From the NCBI GenBank assembly GCA_024516035.1, contig CM044955.1:13244079-13308078 (forward strand): DNA of 64,000 bases, in the 5' to 3' direction. Position 1 is the first letter of the stretch, and every line of letters begins with the position of its first letter. The notes beneath the pieces were generated by a model. It did no database searches and was not told where the DNA came from. It saw only the letters and a program-made list of their open reading frames with translations. This stretch comes from Bactericera cockerelli. Its lineage: Eukaryota; Arthropoda; Insecta; Hemiptera; Triozidae. The position numbers and the translations under genes were made by a program. Of this stretch, positions 1-10,834 are shown piece by piece.

Positions 1-2093
1 TTGAAATTATTTTGAAAGCTCATTAACCTGCACTATTCATCCCCAATACTCAGAATTAAAATAACATAACCTCAATATTATAGAAATGACATTAGACCAC
101 GGAAATTCATGGAATGTGAAATTTCGCTCTCCTCGTGTCTTGTGTGCACTTTTCTCTTGCAAGGTCTGCGTAATTTAATTTAAAAGAAAGAAAACGTTCA
201 ATTTATTTTCCTACTTACTTGAAACAATAAAAATAAACAAATAAAACGAAAATAAACATTTTCTGCATGTTCGAAAAAACGATAAAAGTTTCCGGGGCTC
301 TGCGTTAATGTTCATTCAAGAATTTCATACGAAAAAAACAGACGATGCTATTTAAATACGTTTGAAATAAATTAAGTAAGTTTAAAATAAGATAAATAAA
401 AAAATGCAGTGCCCAACTTCACCAAAGAATGCTTCATAGGACGCAAAAATGAGAACTAGGGTTAATTAATACCTATCTATTTACAATAAAGAATTATATT
501 CTTTGATTTTCTGGTATCAGAATGAGGTATTAATTACGCGTACTAAGATTAAGCAAGGTTAATTGGGTAGTTTTAGTATTAAAATAATAAAATTTAACAT
601 GTATATTCTCAGAAGTCTATTAATTAATATATTACTTTAAGATAACCAGAAATAAAAGGTGTAACAAAGCACTGCCATGCGTACTTTATGTACCTAAGAA
701 CGTGTGGTACAAAAAAGGTGAATGTTGTAAAATATTTATACTTATTTGCTTCTGAGAAAGAACTGGTTAACTTTTACCTATTCGCCGTCGCGTCGGTTTA
801 AAATGATGCTTTTAAGATTTTCAATATTTGTAACATTTTTTTAACTGATAGCAGTCGTTCATTGAAGATAAAAAAGAACATTTTTTCACTTATTTGAATA
901 ATAAAGTTTTTCCGTCTTATAGAGATCTCCTAGCTAGAGAATGAAAACGTTTCTTTAAACTTTAGGCTAAACAATTAAAACAGTGAATAGGCAATGAAAA
1001 CATAAACTGTCCACCATTTCTGTATCTCTCGGTAACTCGGGAACCTTTAGTTCTAATAATTAGATCCTACAGAACGCACCTGCTGCTATGTTCATGCTGA
1101 GAACTAGCTAGCACTTATGTGGAAAGTCTGATATTAACAGAACATGTTAGGTTTCTACACCTTCAGCTAATAATATCGCTACTGGGAAGGTGGTGAGCCG
1201 TGTAGCCAAAACGAATATTCTGAGAGCAAAATATTCATGATAAAAAAGGGTAGTTCAAGAAAAATCATCAATTGAAGGCCAAAAAAATGCAATTTTCCTG
1301 GTAAATTGAGTTCAGAGCCATTCGAATTTCTCGATTGGCTCTTAAATAACTTTTTCCGTTAGATATAAATAGAATTTATTTTTTCGTGTCTTAAAAAATG
1401 TACCTAAATTAATTTGGCAGTAACATAATATTGAAAATGATTAAAATGGGTCTTTTCAATCATTTAGTCAGGAAAAAGTATTAATTTTTTTTGTTGGAAC
1501 TAACTAAGAATAAGAATAATTTCAACTATTGGTTCAAGTTAACCATAAAAAGTTCTACTTAAGGAATTTTCAAATAACTTGAGAAAGTCAATTTATAAAA
1601 GTAATGAATAGTGCAAGTTCTACTGAAAATTTGCCAGGTATTTGGCGCTTAAGTCAATTCACCTTTCCAGTAGCGATATGAAGTGTTTAATTTTAGTATT
1701 TCCAAGATAAAGCCATGTCTACATATAAATAATTATTTAATTATATACCTGCCTACATCAAACACCTCGGCCGAGGTGTGAAGAACGCCAATACAAAGAA
1801 AGAGACAGTTACATAGTATTACCTAACATGTAAAACATAGAGTCCAAGCTATGTATATTTTTACTCCCTCACTTATTCACTAATAAAAATATGGATGTAG
1901 CCTAAAAATTGACTAACCAGGAAAATTTCATTACAAATTTTTCTCACTGATTTTTTTTCTCCAATGAGACACTTTAACCAATTATTATACGGTCATTAGA
2001 AGTTATGCTGTACTCATAATAATGCATGATAAAAAAGGAAATTATTTATCCGTTATCGTGGTTGTAGCACAAATTCGAGTCATCATGCTTGTA
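1..2093. other. AT-rich flanking or intronic sequence, no gene seen
   Basis: No reading frame with a recognisable domain and no clear repeat family is visible here. If the Beat-like gene continues leftwards this is still its 3' intron or 3' flank. No exon that would accept the phase-1 donor at 7363 could be identified. Confidence 0.5.
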
Positions 2094-2170
2094 GCCTAAC
2101 CCAGGCTGGGCGAGGTTAATATGGGTAGCTGGATTGTAAGTTTCTAGCGAATGAAGGGTAAAACCCCTAT
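2094..2170 (+). repeat. SINE central-domain fragment
   Basis: It matches the body module (CCAGGCTGGG, GAGGTTAATATGGGTAG, GAAGGGTAAAACCCC) found complete in the 5S-headed SINE at 32155 and the tRNA-headed SINE at 7643. Both the head and the tail are missing, so the parent family cannot be decided. Confidence 0.7.
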
Positions 2171-2240
2171 ATCTAAACTTCCACACAATACTTTGTTACA
2201 CTCGCATTCGGAAGTATTTCCTTCTCATAAGTAAGATCAG

Positions 2241-2403
2241 TTCCAGAAACACTCGCCACACTCAAAAATCTCCAGATCTCCCTTTCAACCGACACACAAC
2301 GCACTTTGATTGATTAATTTGAACGCAATAACCAATCAGAGTGCGTTGTGGGACGGTTGAGATGGAGAGTCGGGGATTTGGAGAGTTGAGAGTGTTTCTG
2401 GAA
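2241..2403. mobile_element. Small fold-back MITE
   Basis: The ends are inverted copies starting TTCCAGAAACACTC and ending GAGTGTTTCTGGAA, and imperfect pairing continues for about 70 bp per arm around a short AT-rich centre. There is no coding capacity. No convincing target-site duplication was found, so the superfamily is unknown. Confidence 0.65.
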
Positions 2404-2671
2404 TGGGCTACTGATAACCATCATGCAGCAAAAAGGTATGTTAAACTTAAAATTATCCAGTAAAAATCCACTAAACTTATTTAAAGTACATTTAATTAAA
2501 AAATTACTCGCAGAATTCTCGTACATTAAAGTTCAGCAAAATAAAGAAGGTATTCTAGAAATCTTGGGAATTTCCAGAAATTTAGGGTTGTTTTATACAG
2601 GTTGTCCTACTTTCACTGCTCGTTTTATTTCTGAATGTAACTCCATTTATTATTCACACATCATATTCACA

Positions 2672-2809
2672 CAGGTCGCTTGATCGATAAAGCGGCGAAC
2701 TTGTAATGGAAGGTCAGTGGTTAAGCAATATTTAGTCCCGAGTTAAGCAAATATTTAGTTAAGTGAGTTTGAGTAATTGTGATATCACGATTGTGATTAA
2801 CACAAATAA
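2672..2809 (+). mobile_element. tRNA-derived SINE, family B, degraded copy
   Basis: It carries GCTTGATCGATAA (box A region), a damaged box B region, and the family tail GAGTTTGAGTA, TTGTGATATCACGA, GTGATTAACACAAAT. The same sequence recurs across the window at 4191, 19185, 28046, 30116, 36040, 38225, 58040 and 59551. Confidence 0.75.
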
Positions 2810-2965
2810 CTTCATTTGTAAGTAGGCATTTGTATACTGTTATGTATTGGTACATAATTACATCGTGATGACTGAAATAAATTAGGATTATCTTCCCTAC
2901 TTGATTGAAATATTTTTTGGATTTTATGTATCAGCTTTGTGGTACCTCAATTTTAACTGTTCAAA

Positions 2966-3110
2966 CCGGCCGAGCTCAGTGGTTAAAAGCATTGGTTACT
3001 GACCCGGAGGTTACGTGATCGAATCCCGGCCGGAGCGGAAAATTCTGAACGAGTTTTTCGTTTCGGAATGGTATGCTTGTAAACGTAAAGTGCCCTGAAG
3101 TAAAGGAAAG
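2966..3110 (+). mobile_element. tRNA-derived SINE, single-copy type in this window
   Basis: A tRNA-like head has box A (GAGCTCAGTGGTTAAAAG) and box B (GATCGAATCCC), with GGCCG and CGGCC at the two ends able to pair as an acceptor stem. It is followed by unrelated body sequence beginning AAAATTCTGAACGAG. The non-tRNA tail and the absence of a normal anticodon arm argue against a functional tRNA. Confidence 0.65.
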
Positions 3111-4190
3111 GGGTTCCAGGTTCAATTACATTTGTTGAGAAAAAAAATCCTACTATATTCAAATTAGATAACACCCGATTCTTAACATCTCTGGCCTCAA
3201 AAAAGCATTCACATGACCCAGTAAACCCAAACAAGATTCAAAGATAGCTAACAAAGCCTGGGACGCCACGCGTCTCCCTCTGCAAGGTAAACTCCTAACA
3301 AAAAGTTCTTGGGTAATTTTTAATTAAATTTATGGTATTAATAGAGAAGCGAGGGCAAAAGGAAAGAATATAATTTATACAAAGGTGGCTACCCCTGCCA
3401 GCCCACCATCCTGAATCCCCCTTATTCACATTTCAATTAAAAATAATTTTTCCGAGAGCTTTTTGTTTTAACGATGCTATTTCCAATTTGAATATCTTGA
3501 TCTTCCTCTTTGATTGTTTTCTATTATCTCCCCAATGCCTCAGCGAGGGGACGGAATTGAATCTCGATTCCTGGTTGTTCTCCTGAGAGAAATCTGCTTA
3601 TCCTGAAATATAAAAAAATGAATTTGAGAGATTCAGCAGAATTTTCTAAACCTATTTTAATGGTTACCAGCTTTTGATTTATCTTATTTCTAAAGTTTCT
3701 TGTTAAATTTAACACGTTCATCGCCACATATTAATTAATTTATTATGCATGACTTATTGTTCTGTGCCAACCTGTGGTTGAACAAGTTGTATGCTTTGAA
3801 TGGGCTTTATAAATTGACAAGTATATCAAGTAGCTCTGTTCCACAGGAAATTAATCCCATAAAAATAATTGAAATAAAAACTCTTTCAAGACACCAGTCC
3901 AGAGAGGGTTTTACGGTACGAGTCAATAATATCAGTAAATCCCTCATGTGGATTTTAGGTACCAGCTCTATTTCTAAAAAAGCCCCATATGGGTTTACGG
4001 CGCTGAACGTGTTAATATGATAATTATCGAAGTATGCTCTCAAGATTGCGGTGGTATATTTGTTTTTTTTATTTCAGAAATTAGATGTACTTAGTAAAAG
4101 ACTTACCTACTTTTTCTTTCATAAGAAGACTGCATTGACTTTTTTCAAGTTGAAAAATAACTGTCAGTGTAGAGATACATAGTTATCAAT
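3111..4190. other. No recognisable feature
   Basis: This is AT-rich sequence. The short open frames on both strands overlap one another and show no known domain, codon bias or splice context. Confidence 0.5.
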
Positions 4191-4326
4191 GACCGACCTC
4201 AGTAGCTTGATCGATAAGGCCAACTTGTAACCTGGAGGTGGGGGTTCAAGTCCCGGTTTTAGCGTAGATTTAGTCAAGCGAGTTTGAGCAGTTGTGATAT
4301 CACGTAGGTGATTAACACAAATACTG
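4191..4326 (+). mobile_element. tRNA-derived SINE, family B
   Basis: It opens with GACCGACCTCAGTAGCTTGA (box A), then AACCTGGAGGTGGGGGTTCA and AGTCCCGG (box B), then the body AGCGTAGATTTAGTCAAGCG and the tail GTGATTAACACAAAT. A few bases are missing in the anticodon region relative to other copies. Confidence 0.85.
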
Positions 4327-5034
4327 CTATGCATCAAACTAACTTTCTATTATAATCAGTATAAAACAAGGAAAAGTGAGAAGTTGTATAAAAATGAGAT
4401 TTGTATTAGATTCAGTATTAAAGTTCAGTAATTTTTTTTTTCAAATCTTCAATAATAATTTATATTTTCACTAAAAAAACATTCTTTTTTCTTCAGTGTG
4501 CTCCAAATAAAGATGCCCATTTCCTATTTGTACCGCGAAACTCACTCTTGTTGAGTTTTTACTTATTTTGCTCTGTGCTCTTGTTTCCATCTTTGGCAGT
4601 ACTAAACCCTAGGGGTACGGGTATAACCCTATCTATTTAATGCGAATCAAGCACTCTGCACTACATTTTCAAAAGCAATTCCGACAGTAGAAATAAGGTT
4701 TTATTATTATTTATGTACTATTGACGTTTCACATTACATCTTGGACAATTAATCCGGTGTCGTAAAACCCAACAAAGTGGATGAGAGTAAGATCTAATAA
4801 CATTAAGAGAATTTCTTGTCTTACATTCGCTGACTCGTAATTTTCCATCTTTCATAAAACAATATTTTTACAACCGACGATAAACTGTCCTGCGCCTAAT
4901 TCTCTCTCCTCTTGTTAATCCTCCGTCTTTAATTCTCCATCATTCTTAACAAATTATTAACCATAAAAAAAGTTTCCATCTATTTGAGCTTTTTTTTAGT
5001 CTTAATAAAACAGGCAATAAAAAATGATGTAGAC
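4327..5034. other. No recognisable feature
   Basis: AT-rich spacer with homopolymer runs. No domain-bearing frame and no match to the other repeats of the window were seen. Confidence 0.45.
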
Positions 5035-6200
5035 AGAAATAATATAAAGAGAGATGGAAGAGGTACGGGGATGAGAGGGGAGGAATATAAAGAGGAATGG
5101 AGGGAGCAGTGGGTAGAGGTATAATTGAAGAAGGAAGGAAGTAATTGTGATGAGAGGGGAGAAAGAGGGGAAAGGAGGCTAGGAATCAAAGAAGGAACGG
5201 AGGGAAAAGTAGAGGTAAGTATAGGGATGAGTGGAAGGGATAAGGAGAAAGAAAGGAAGGGGGGTTAGGAATAAAAGGAGGAACGGAGGGAAGAGTAGAG
5301 ATAAGTATTGGAATGAGTGGAAGGGATAAGGGAAAGAGGGAAAGGAGGTTAGGAATAAAAGGAGGAACGGAGGGAAGAGTAGAGGTAAGTATAGGGATGA
5401 GTGGAAGGGATAAGGGAAAGAGGGAAAGGAGGTTAGGAATAAAAGAAGGAACGGAGGGAAAAGTAGAGATAAGTATAGGGATGAGTGGAAGGGATAAGGA
5501 GAAAGAAAGGAAGGGAAGTTAGGAATAAAAGGAGGAACGGAGGGAAGAGTAGAGATAAGTATTGGAATGAGTGGAAGGGATAAGGAGAAAGAGAGGAAAG
5601 GAGGAAGGTATAAGGAAAAAGATAGGAAGGGAGGTTAGGAATAAAATGAGGAAAAGAGACAAGAGTAGAGGTAAGTATAGGGATGTGTGGAAGGGATAAG
5701 GAGAAAAAGAGGAAATGAGGAAGGGATAAGGAGAAAGAGAGGAAGGGAGGTTGGAATAAAAGGAGGAAAAGAGACAAGAGTAGAGGTAAGTATATGGATG
5801 AGTGGAAGTGATAAGTAGAAAGAGAGGAAGAGGGGAAGGGATTTAGGAATAAAAAGAGGAACGGAGGGAAGAGTAGAGGTAATTATATGGATTTGTGGAA
5901 GGGATAAGGAGAAAGAGAGGAAGGGATAAGGAAAAAGAGAGGAAGGGAGGTTAGGAATAAAAGGAGGAAAAGAGACAAGAGTAGAGGTAAGTATAGGGAT
6001 GAATGGGAATGATAAGGAGAAAGAGAGGAAGCTTAGGTTAGGAATTCAGGAATTTCAGAAGGAAGGAAAGGAGGAGTACAGGGGAAATAGAAGGCTGGAG
6101 AGAGGGGTAGAGGTGGAATAAAAGAAGGAAAGAAGAGAGTAGTAGAGGGGAGGAATAAAAAGAGAAAAATGGGGAAGAGAAGGGAGGGAGAAGAGTTAAT
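5035..6200. repeat. GA-rich minisatellite, unit about 84-86 bp
   Basis: A purine-rich plus strand repeats a unit containing GGTTAGGAATAAAAGGAGGA, GAGTAGAGGTAAGTATAGGG and ATGAGTGGAAGGGATAAGG. Successive GGTTAGGAAT starts at 5263, 5347 and 5431 give an 84-bp period, and the next AGTTAGGAAT at 5517 gives 86. The array becomes shorter-phased and more diverged after about 5600. The long Lys/Arg/Glu-rich frame on the plus strand and the Ser/Leu/Pro-rich frame on the minus strand are by-products of this composition. Confidence 0.85.
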
Positions 6201-6869
6201 AAATGAATAGCTAATAATTATGTACCCTTCTCAGTTTATTGACTTTCATTCCATTGAAATTTTTAATTTTTTTCTACTAAAAAGAATAATTTACTAGGAG
6301 ATAAAAAATTACATATTCAATTGAACTTACTTGAACTCTTTTTCAAATAGAAATGTTCACCATTCTTGCAATGTTGGCAGGAATAACCAATTTCACACTC
6401 CAACTACTTGACCTCCAATGCATGTAAAAGTGGATTGTAAGTAGATAGATACAAAACTATGTTCATATTTATGTACTTCTAATTATCTACTCATAGTGAA
6501 GTAGGGCGGTGGACGTTTTCCGAATTACCAGAATCTGGATCAACCATTATCACCGATGTCACCATGGAACATTAGCTACCTACTTATTTATTTCATATAC
6601 TCCGTACTTAATACTATAAAATTGTTGGGGCTGTAGACGTTTTTTGAACGGCCCCCCAAAAAAAACCTTGGGAAATTACTTACATAACTAATTTCTCACG
6701 TTTACAGAGCGGGTAGACGTTATATTATGACTGACCCAGCCACAGTATGCAAGTAAGTAATGACCAGCCACATTACATTTCTTACTTGCATACTGTGAGA
6801 AGTTGCATTCTACTTACAAATTTTAGGGACGGTATTAGATGTTTCTTTAAAAATTAATATATAATGTGT
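6201..6869. other. Spacer containing a 17-bp perfect hairpin
   Basis: No gene was seen. CACAGTATGCAAGTAAG at 6741-6757 is exactly inverted as CTTACTTGCATACTGTG at 6781-6797, with a 23-base loop. The rest is AT-rich sequence. Confidence 0.6.
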
Positions 6870-7082
6870 GTTTAACGTCGGTCTCCACTGCATCATGATC
6901 ATATCACGACGGGGGTGTTACCTTCCATTCGCAGGAAACACACATACTTGTTACCCACATTAACTTCACCCAACCTGGAATGTGCCAAATGGCAGCATCA
7001 CAAAGTCTTCACATCGCTGGACGTTGCTTAATTTCGGTGATCCTACGAGAACCGGTCCATTCAACGCGCCATCGACGCTGGA
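6870..7082 (-). mobile_element. 5S rRNA-derived SINE
   Basis: Read on the minus strand, it begins with a 5S-like head (GCGTCGATGGCGCG, GGTTCTCGTAGGATCACCGA, AAATTAAGCAACGTCCAGCG), lacks the last part of 5S, and runs into the shared SINE body (TGAAGTTAATGTGGGTAAC, GGAAGGTAACACCCCCGTCG). It ends with AACGTTAAA-type sequence at the left. Compared with the copy at 32155 it is a somewhat diverged, internally shortened member. Confidence 0.8.
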
Positions 7083-7151
7083 CGGTAGATGTTTTTTAAC
7101 ATGGGAGATTTTTTATTTTCAAAATACATATTACCTATACATGTTGTGTTA

Positions 7152-7357
7152 ATATAAGCCGGTTGGCTCCCGGCGAGCTTGATCTATAACTACTTTCTTG
7201 ATCTATAATTGGGGTTCGGTGAAAGAGCCACAGGCTTTAACCCCGCCCCTTGGTTCACTACATATTCTATTTTTTTTTTTTTTTAACATGTCTTATTTTG
7301 TTGAATGTATGTAGTTGACCAATAAAGAGTTAAATAATAATAATAATAATAATAACT
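7152..7357 (+). mobile_element. LINE 3' end with (TAA)n tail
   Basis: The segment contains GCCACAGGCTTTAACCCCGC, a module seen in variant form at 11600, 28340, 35240 and 35880. It then has a T-rich stretch, ACCAATAAAGAGTTAAATAA and (TAA)n. The 3' simple-repeat tail and 5' truncation fit a non-LTR retrotransposon. No reverse transcriptase is present. The tail stops about eight bases from the 5' splice site of the Beat-like exon. Confidence 0.6.
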
Positions 7358-7363
7358 ACTTAC

Positions 7364-7583
7364 AATTATTAGTAGCGACAGAGGTTTTCTGGATGGCAGC
7401 CGACTCGGGGGCTTCCTGCACTATGTCGTGGTAGTGGCTGGTCTCCCTGTACACGCCATATTGGTTAGCCACGCACAGCAGCCGGTACTTGTCCGGCTTC
7501 AGTTCCATCTCCAGCGTGCTGATGATCGTCTCCACCAGACCATTCACGTCACCCGTCGTCACCGTCTCAGACGTCTCCTTCAC
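7364..7583 (-). CDS. beat: Beaten path-like protein, exon 4 of those seen (second Ig domain, C-terminal half)
   Basis: This internal exon encodes VKETSETVTTGDVNGL through KYRLLCVANQYGVYRETSHY to QKTSVATNN. LLCVAN supplies the F-strand cysteine of the second Ig domain, paired with the NCTS cysteine of the preceding exon. The charged stretch that follows matches the linker of Beat proteins after this domain. The minus-strand acceptor is TTCCAG before GTGAAGGAG (phase 0, matching the exon at 17056-17189), and the donor is GTAAGTAG after AATAATT (phase 1). The product continues into at least one more exon that was not found to the left. Beat proteins are secreted or membrane-anchored ligands of Sidestep receptors and act in motor-axon defasciculation. 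The paralogue cannot be assigned here. Confidence 0.88.
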
Positions 7584-7599
7584 CTGGAACCAGACGACC

Positions 7600-8202
7600 A
7601 TAAGAAATAATATAATAATAAAGAAATAATATCGCCTTATTTGCCGGCCTCCGTGGCGTAACGGTTATGACTACTGCCCGTAGTCCAGAGATCCTGAGTT
7701 CAACTCCCGGCTGGGGCAGACTTTTCGAAGAAAATTCTGTTCCATCCAAACACGTGAGGCTGGCATTTCCGGCCCTACCCAGGCTGGGTGAGGTTAATGT
7801 GGGTATCTGGTACGATTCGCAGCGAATGGAGGGTAAAACCCCCGTCCTAATCCAGGACGTTAAATCAAATAGAATCGTTGGCGTTAGGAAGGGCATCCAG
7901 CCGTAAAAAATGTGCCAAAACCAATCAACCTCAACCATGAGGTTGAACAACGTCGACCCTGCTGAGCAGGATAAGACAGAGTAAAAGAAGAAGAAGAAAA
8001 GATCGCCTTATTTATACTGCCTGAATAGGACAATTAAAGTTCCATGAATCCAGCAGCAGCTCAAGACATATTATTATGTGGTAAAATCCCAAATGGAAGG
8101 ATAAATTGTCATGTCCCGGCTGGGTTTTGAACCCGCGACCTCTGGTATCTCTGGATTCACCTTTACCACTGAGCCGCCTTTACCACTGAGCTACCAGGAC
8201 AG
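7600..8202 (-). mobile_element. tRNA-derived SINE, family A, interrupted copy
   Basis: Read on the minus strand from 8202, the head is CTGTCCTGGTAGCTCAGTGG (box A) and GGGTTCAAAACCCAGCCGGG (box B), followed by TCCATTTGGGATTTTACC, ATAATAATATGTCTTGAGC and the AAGGCGAT tail with TAT repeats. Family-C SINE sequence interrupts it at 7643-8001. The segments 7600-7642 and 8002-8202 are the two pieces, sharing ATCGCCTTATTT. A short internal duplication (CCTTTACCACTGAG twice) sits in its head at 8160-8190. The tail reaches to within about 20 bases of the Beat exon acceptor. Confidence 0.82.
7643..8001 (+). mobile_element. tRNA-derived SINE, family C, full length with 12-bp target duplication
   Basis: The tRNA-like head has TGGCGTAACGGTTATGAC (box A) and GAGTTCAACTCCCGGC (box B). 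The body holds the module CCCAGGCTGGGTGAGGTTAA and GAATGGAGGGTAAAACCCCC, shared with the 5S-headed SINE. It continues GGCGTTAGGAAGGGCATCCA and ATGAGGTTGAACAACGTCGA and ends in AGAGTAAAAGAAGAAGAAG. ATCGCCTTATTT at 7631-7642 and 8002-8013 is the target duplication, created inside an older family-A SINE. Confidence 0.9.
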
Positions 8203-8233
8203 ATTAAGGGCCGAATTATGAAACAGAATTAGT

Positions 8234-8447
8234 CTGTCCCGGTAGCTCAATGGTAAAGGCGGCACTCTGTGAATCCAGAGATACCAGAGGTCGTGGGTTC
8301 AAAACCCAGTCGGGACATGACAAGTTATCCTCCCATTTGAGATCTCTACCACATAATAATATGTCTTGGGCTTACTGTTGGAATAATGGGACTTAAAAGT
8401 CCTAATCGGGCAGTATAAATAAGGCGATATTATTATTATATTATTAC
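8234..8447 (+). mobile_element. tRNA-derived SINE, family A
   Basis: It opens CTGTCCCGGTAGCTCAATGG (box A), has GGGTTCAAAACCCAGTCGGG (box B plus the end able to pair with the start), then the body and the (TAT)n tail. It faces the minus-strand copy ending at 8202, with 31 bases between them, so together they form an inverted repeat with arms of about 200 bp. Confidence 0.88.
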
Positions 8448-9296
8448 TTCCTTAGCTTCTAGCTAAGAGCTAATGTACCATTACTAGGCGCTACCTAGCT
8501 ACTTACAAAATATGCTCCACTAGAATTTATATAGGTACACAACTATATAAAGTTTTCCACCCAGAAAATATTTTCCAAAAGCTTTTTTGGTGGAGTAGGT
8601 TTATGTTGGATTTTACATCATTTTTAAAAATTGAATCCGGATTATTTATTATTACATGGGGTATGTATACGTATACGTACCTACATACTTATATAAGTAC
8701 ATTTTTCACTTATATATAACCTACATTTTCACTTATGTATAACCTACATACGAGGTAATTGTCCACTGTACAGTGTACATAGAGGTATTACTTTCGGTCC
8801 GGCGCGGCGGGCCAAATTTCAACCCGTCCTCTTTTCAAACTCTTTCTCTTGAATTACTTCATAATGGTAAACGGCAAAGAACATAACATAAAACTGTTCA
8901 AAGGGGCTCTAAAAAAGCGATTTCACTCGCCTTCCAAAGAGTCCAAAGCTCGGTGTTTCAGCTCTGGCAATTTTCATAAATACCTTCATAAGTGAAAGAA
9001 AAGCGCAATATCCTGAACCCTGCAACCCGATCCCGAGTTTAAAAAAAGGGAGTGATAATCGTAAATTTTGAGAAAAAAGGGAGCTTTTTGTACTATATTT
9101 AACACTCCTCAGTCCTCATTGTGTAAGCACATGTTGCGTTGTGTTTCCTTCGTTTTTCCTCGCATATTTTCAACCTGTTTTGTTTTTTTGTACTCATTTA
9201 GGTAATAAAGTAAACTAGATTAGTTTATTTGCTCCAATGAACAACGAGATTATTCGCATCTTCTTTGAGAGAATATTTATTTCTTGAGTCTTCACA
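8448..9296. other. Intronic spacer, no gene seen
   Basis: AT-rich. A short direct repeat of CACTTATRTATAACCTACAT occurs at about 8708-8752. Nothing else was recognised. Confidence 0.45.
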
Positions 9297-9362
9297 GACC
9301 TCAGTAGCTGGTTCGATAAGTGGACTCATAACCTGAAGGTCGGAGGTTTGAGTCCTACGCAT
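9297..9362 (+). mobile_element. SINE family B, head fragment
   Basis: It contains GACCTCAGTAGCTGGTTCGA (box A) and ACCTGAAGGTCGGAGGTTTG followed by AGTCC (box B). The usual body and tail are not recognisable downstream, so this is a decayed or truncated copy. Confidence 0.65.
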
Positions 9363-10834
9363 CGGGAGTTGTCAGTTTGAGAGGGTGGGACAATAATTAC
9401 TCAAACTCGGAATATTCTAATTATTCAAAAATTGGATAATCTCATTTTATTAATTAGAGTAAATAAATTAATTGAGCTTACTATATGTGTAAAGTGGGAG
9501 CTTACTACATAAAGTACGAGTACAATATACCTAAATGCCACAAACAAATAGTAAGAAGAAATTCAACGTAAAAAACGATAAATCCATTGTAGATATTGTT
9601 TATTATTATTATTGATTCATGACATTGGGGATCGATAGTATTTATTTATTTTGTTCTAATAATTATCAAAAGAATGAGCTCCAATGATAAAGGTCATTTT
9701 AACTTTACCACCGAAGAAGGAACACACTAAGAAGAAAAATAAATGAGTGTGAAAAACTGAAAAATTCTCTACTGAAAACCACTGAAATGGTTTAAAACAA
9801 CCATCAAAAGTAGGTACAATGGTACACAGGAGTTTCAAGGGGGGGTTGGGGGTTGAGGGTTGGGGGGGCAAGAAATGAGTTAAAACTCAATTTTTGAAAC
9901 TTTCATCGGGATCAATAAAATAAGTTTATAGTGTATTGCGGAAGGACAAGGCTAAGTAAGAGAGTCTCTGGTCTCATTTTGACAATAAATTAATGAAATA
10001 TTAAAGCATCAATTGTTCCAAATGGGGATCTAGAAAGAGAAAAATAAACAAATAAATTGTTTTTTATTGTTTGCACTTAGAGCAGAATTGCAATTATTGT
10101 TTTCACGTCGGAAAACGGAGTGAGCCAGTAGAAAAATCTCCCAGACGAAAATCCATATAACTACCACATAAATCTTTTTTTAATGTTTCAAAATGTATTA
10201 AATTTTTGTACAATATTAATGTGCCCTTTTCTCTCTCTGTGGATGTAGAGTCATAACGTAAGTCCCTACCTTAAAGTATCTTTACAGCTCTTCTGCTCTG
10301 ATAAGTTGCATTTAACATCCTGCTACCCGGGAAATTTTCCTCTTTTTCTATCTTCATACTTGAAAAGTTTTCGTCTCAAAGAATTTGGGTCACTTCCAAA
10401 AAAAATCTTCATACACCTTGGGGAGGTTTATCGCTCACTTCAGCATGCAGTCCGTGTGAACGGAAGTCACAGCGGGGGGCCCGTCACACATGGCTAGCTT
10501 TGCGATTTCAGCGCTAGCTACCTACCTTGGCTAATAGCTAGCCTTATAGAACACGAAGCCTTGATGACAAATTCCTTACTCACTAGCTCACTGATCAAAG
10601 TTACAGAAAAGGTAAAACGGGAAACTTGACGTTTGAAATGATGCTCACTTCTCACATAGTTTTGTCATAAACCAAGAAGAACAGGAAGCATGATTTGGCC
10701 AATTTATGACAATAATAAAATTATCTTATTAGATCTCCTAGATCGCCCTAAGTGAAACTGTATAAAAATTTCATTCAAGCTAAGTATTTTTCTTTCTTTT
10801 TTTTCAACAAATCTTTAATACCTAGGTCATTCAA
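9363..10834. other. Intronic spacer with one G-rich run
   Basis: No gene was seen. Four G-tracts of three or more separated by TT, TTGA and TT at 9840-9868 form a canonical G-quadruplex motif on the plus strand. The rest is AT-rich unique sequence. Confidence 0.45.

Noticed and set aside
2983..3234. C-terminal exon of the Beat-like gene
   Set aside because: The frame is antisense to a tRNA-like SINE (its SRNLRVSNQCF end comes from the SINE head) and lacks a fitting acceptor.
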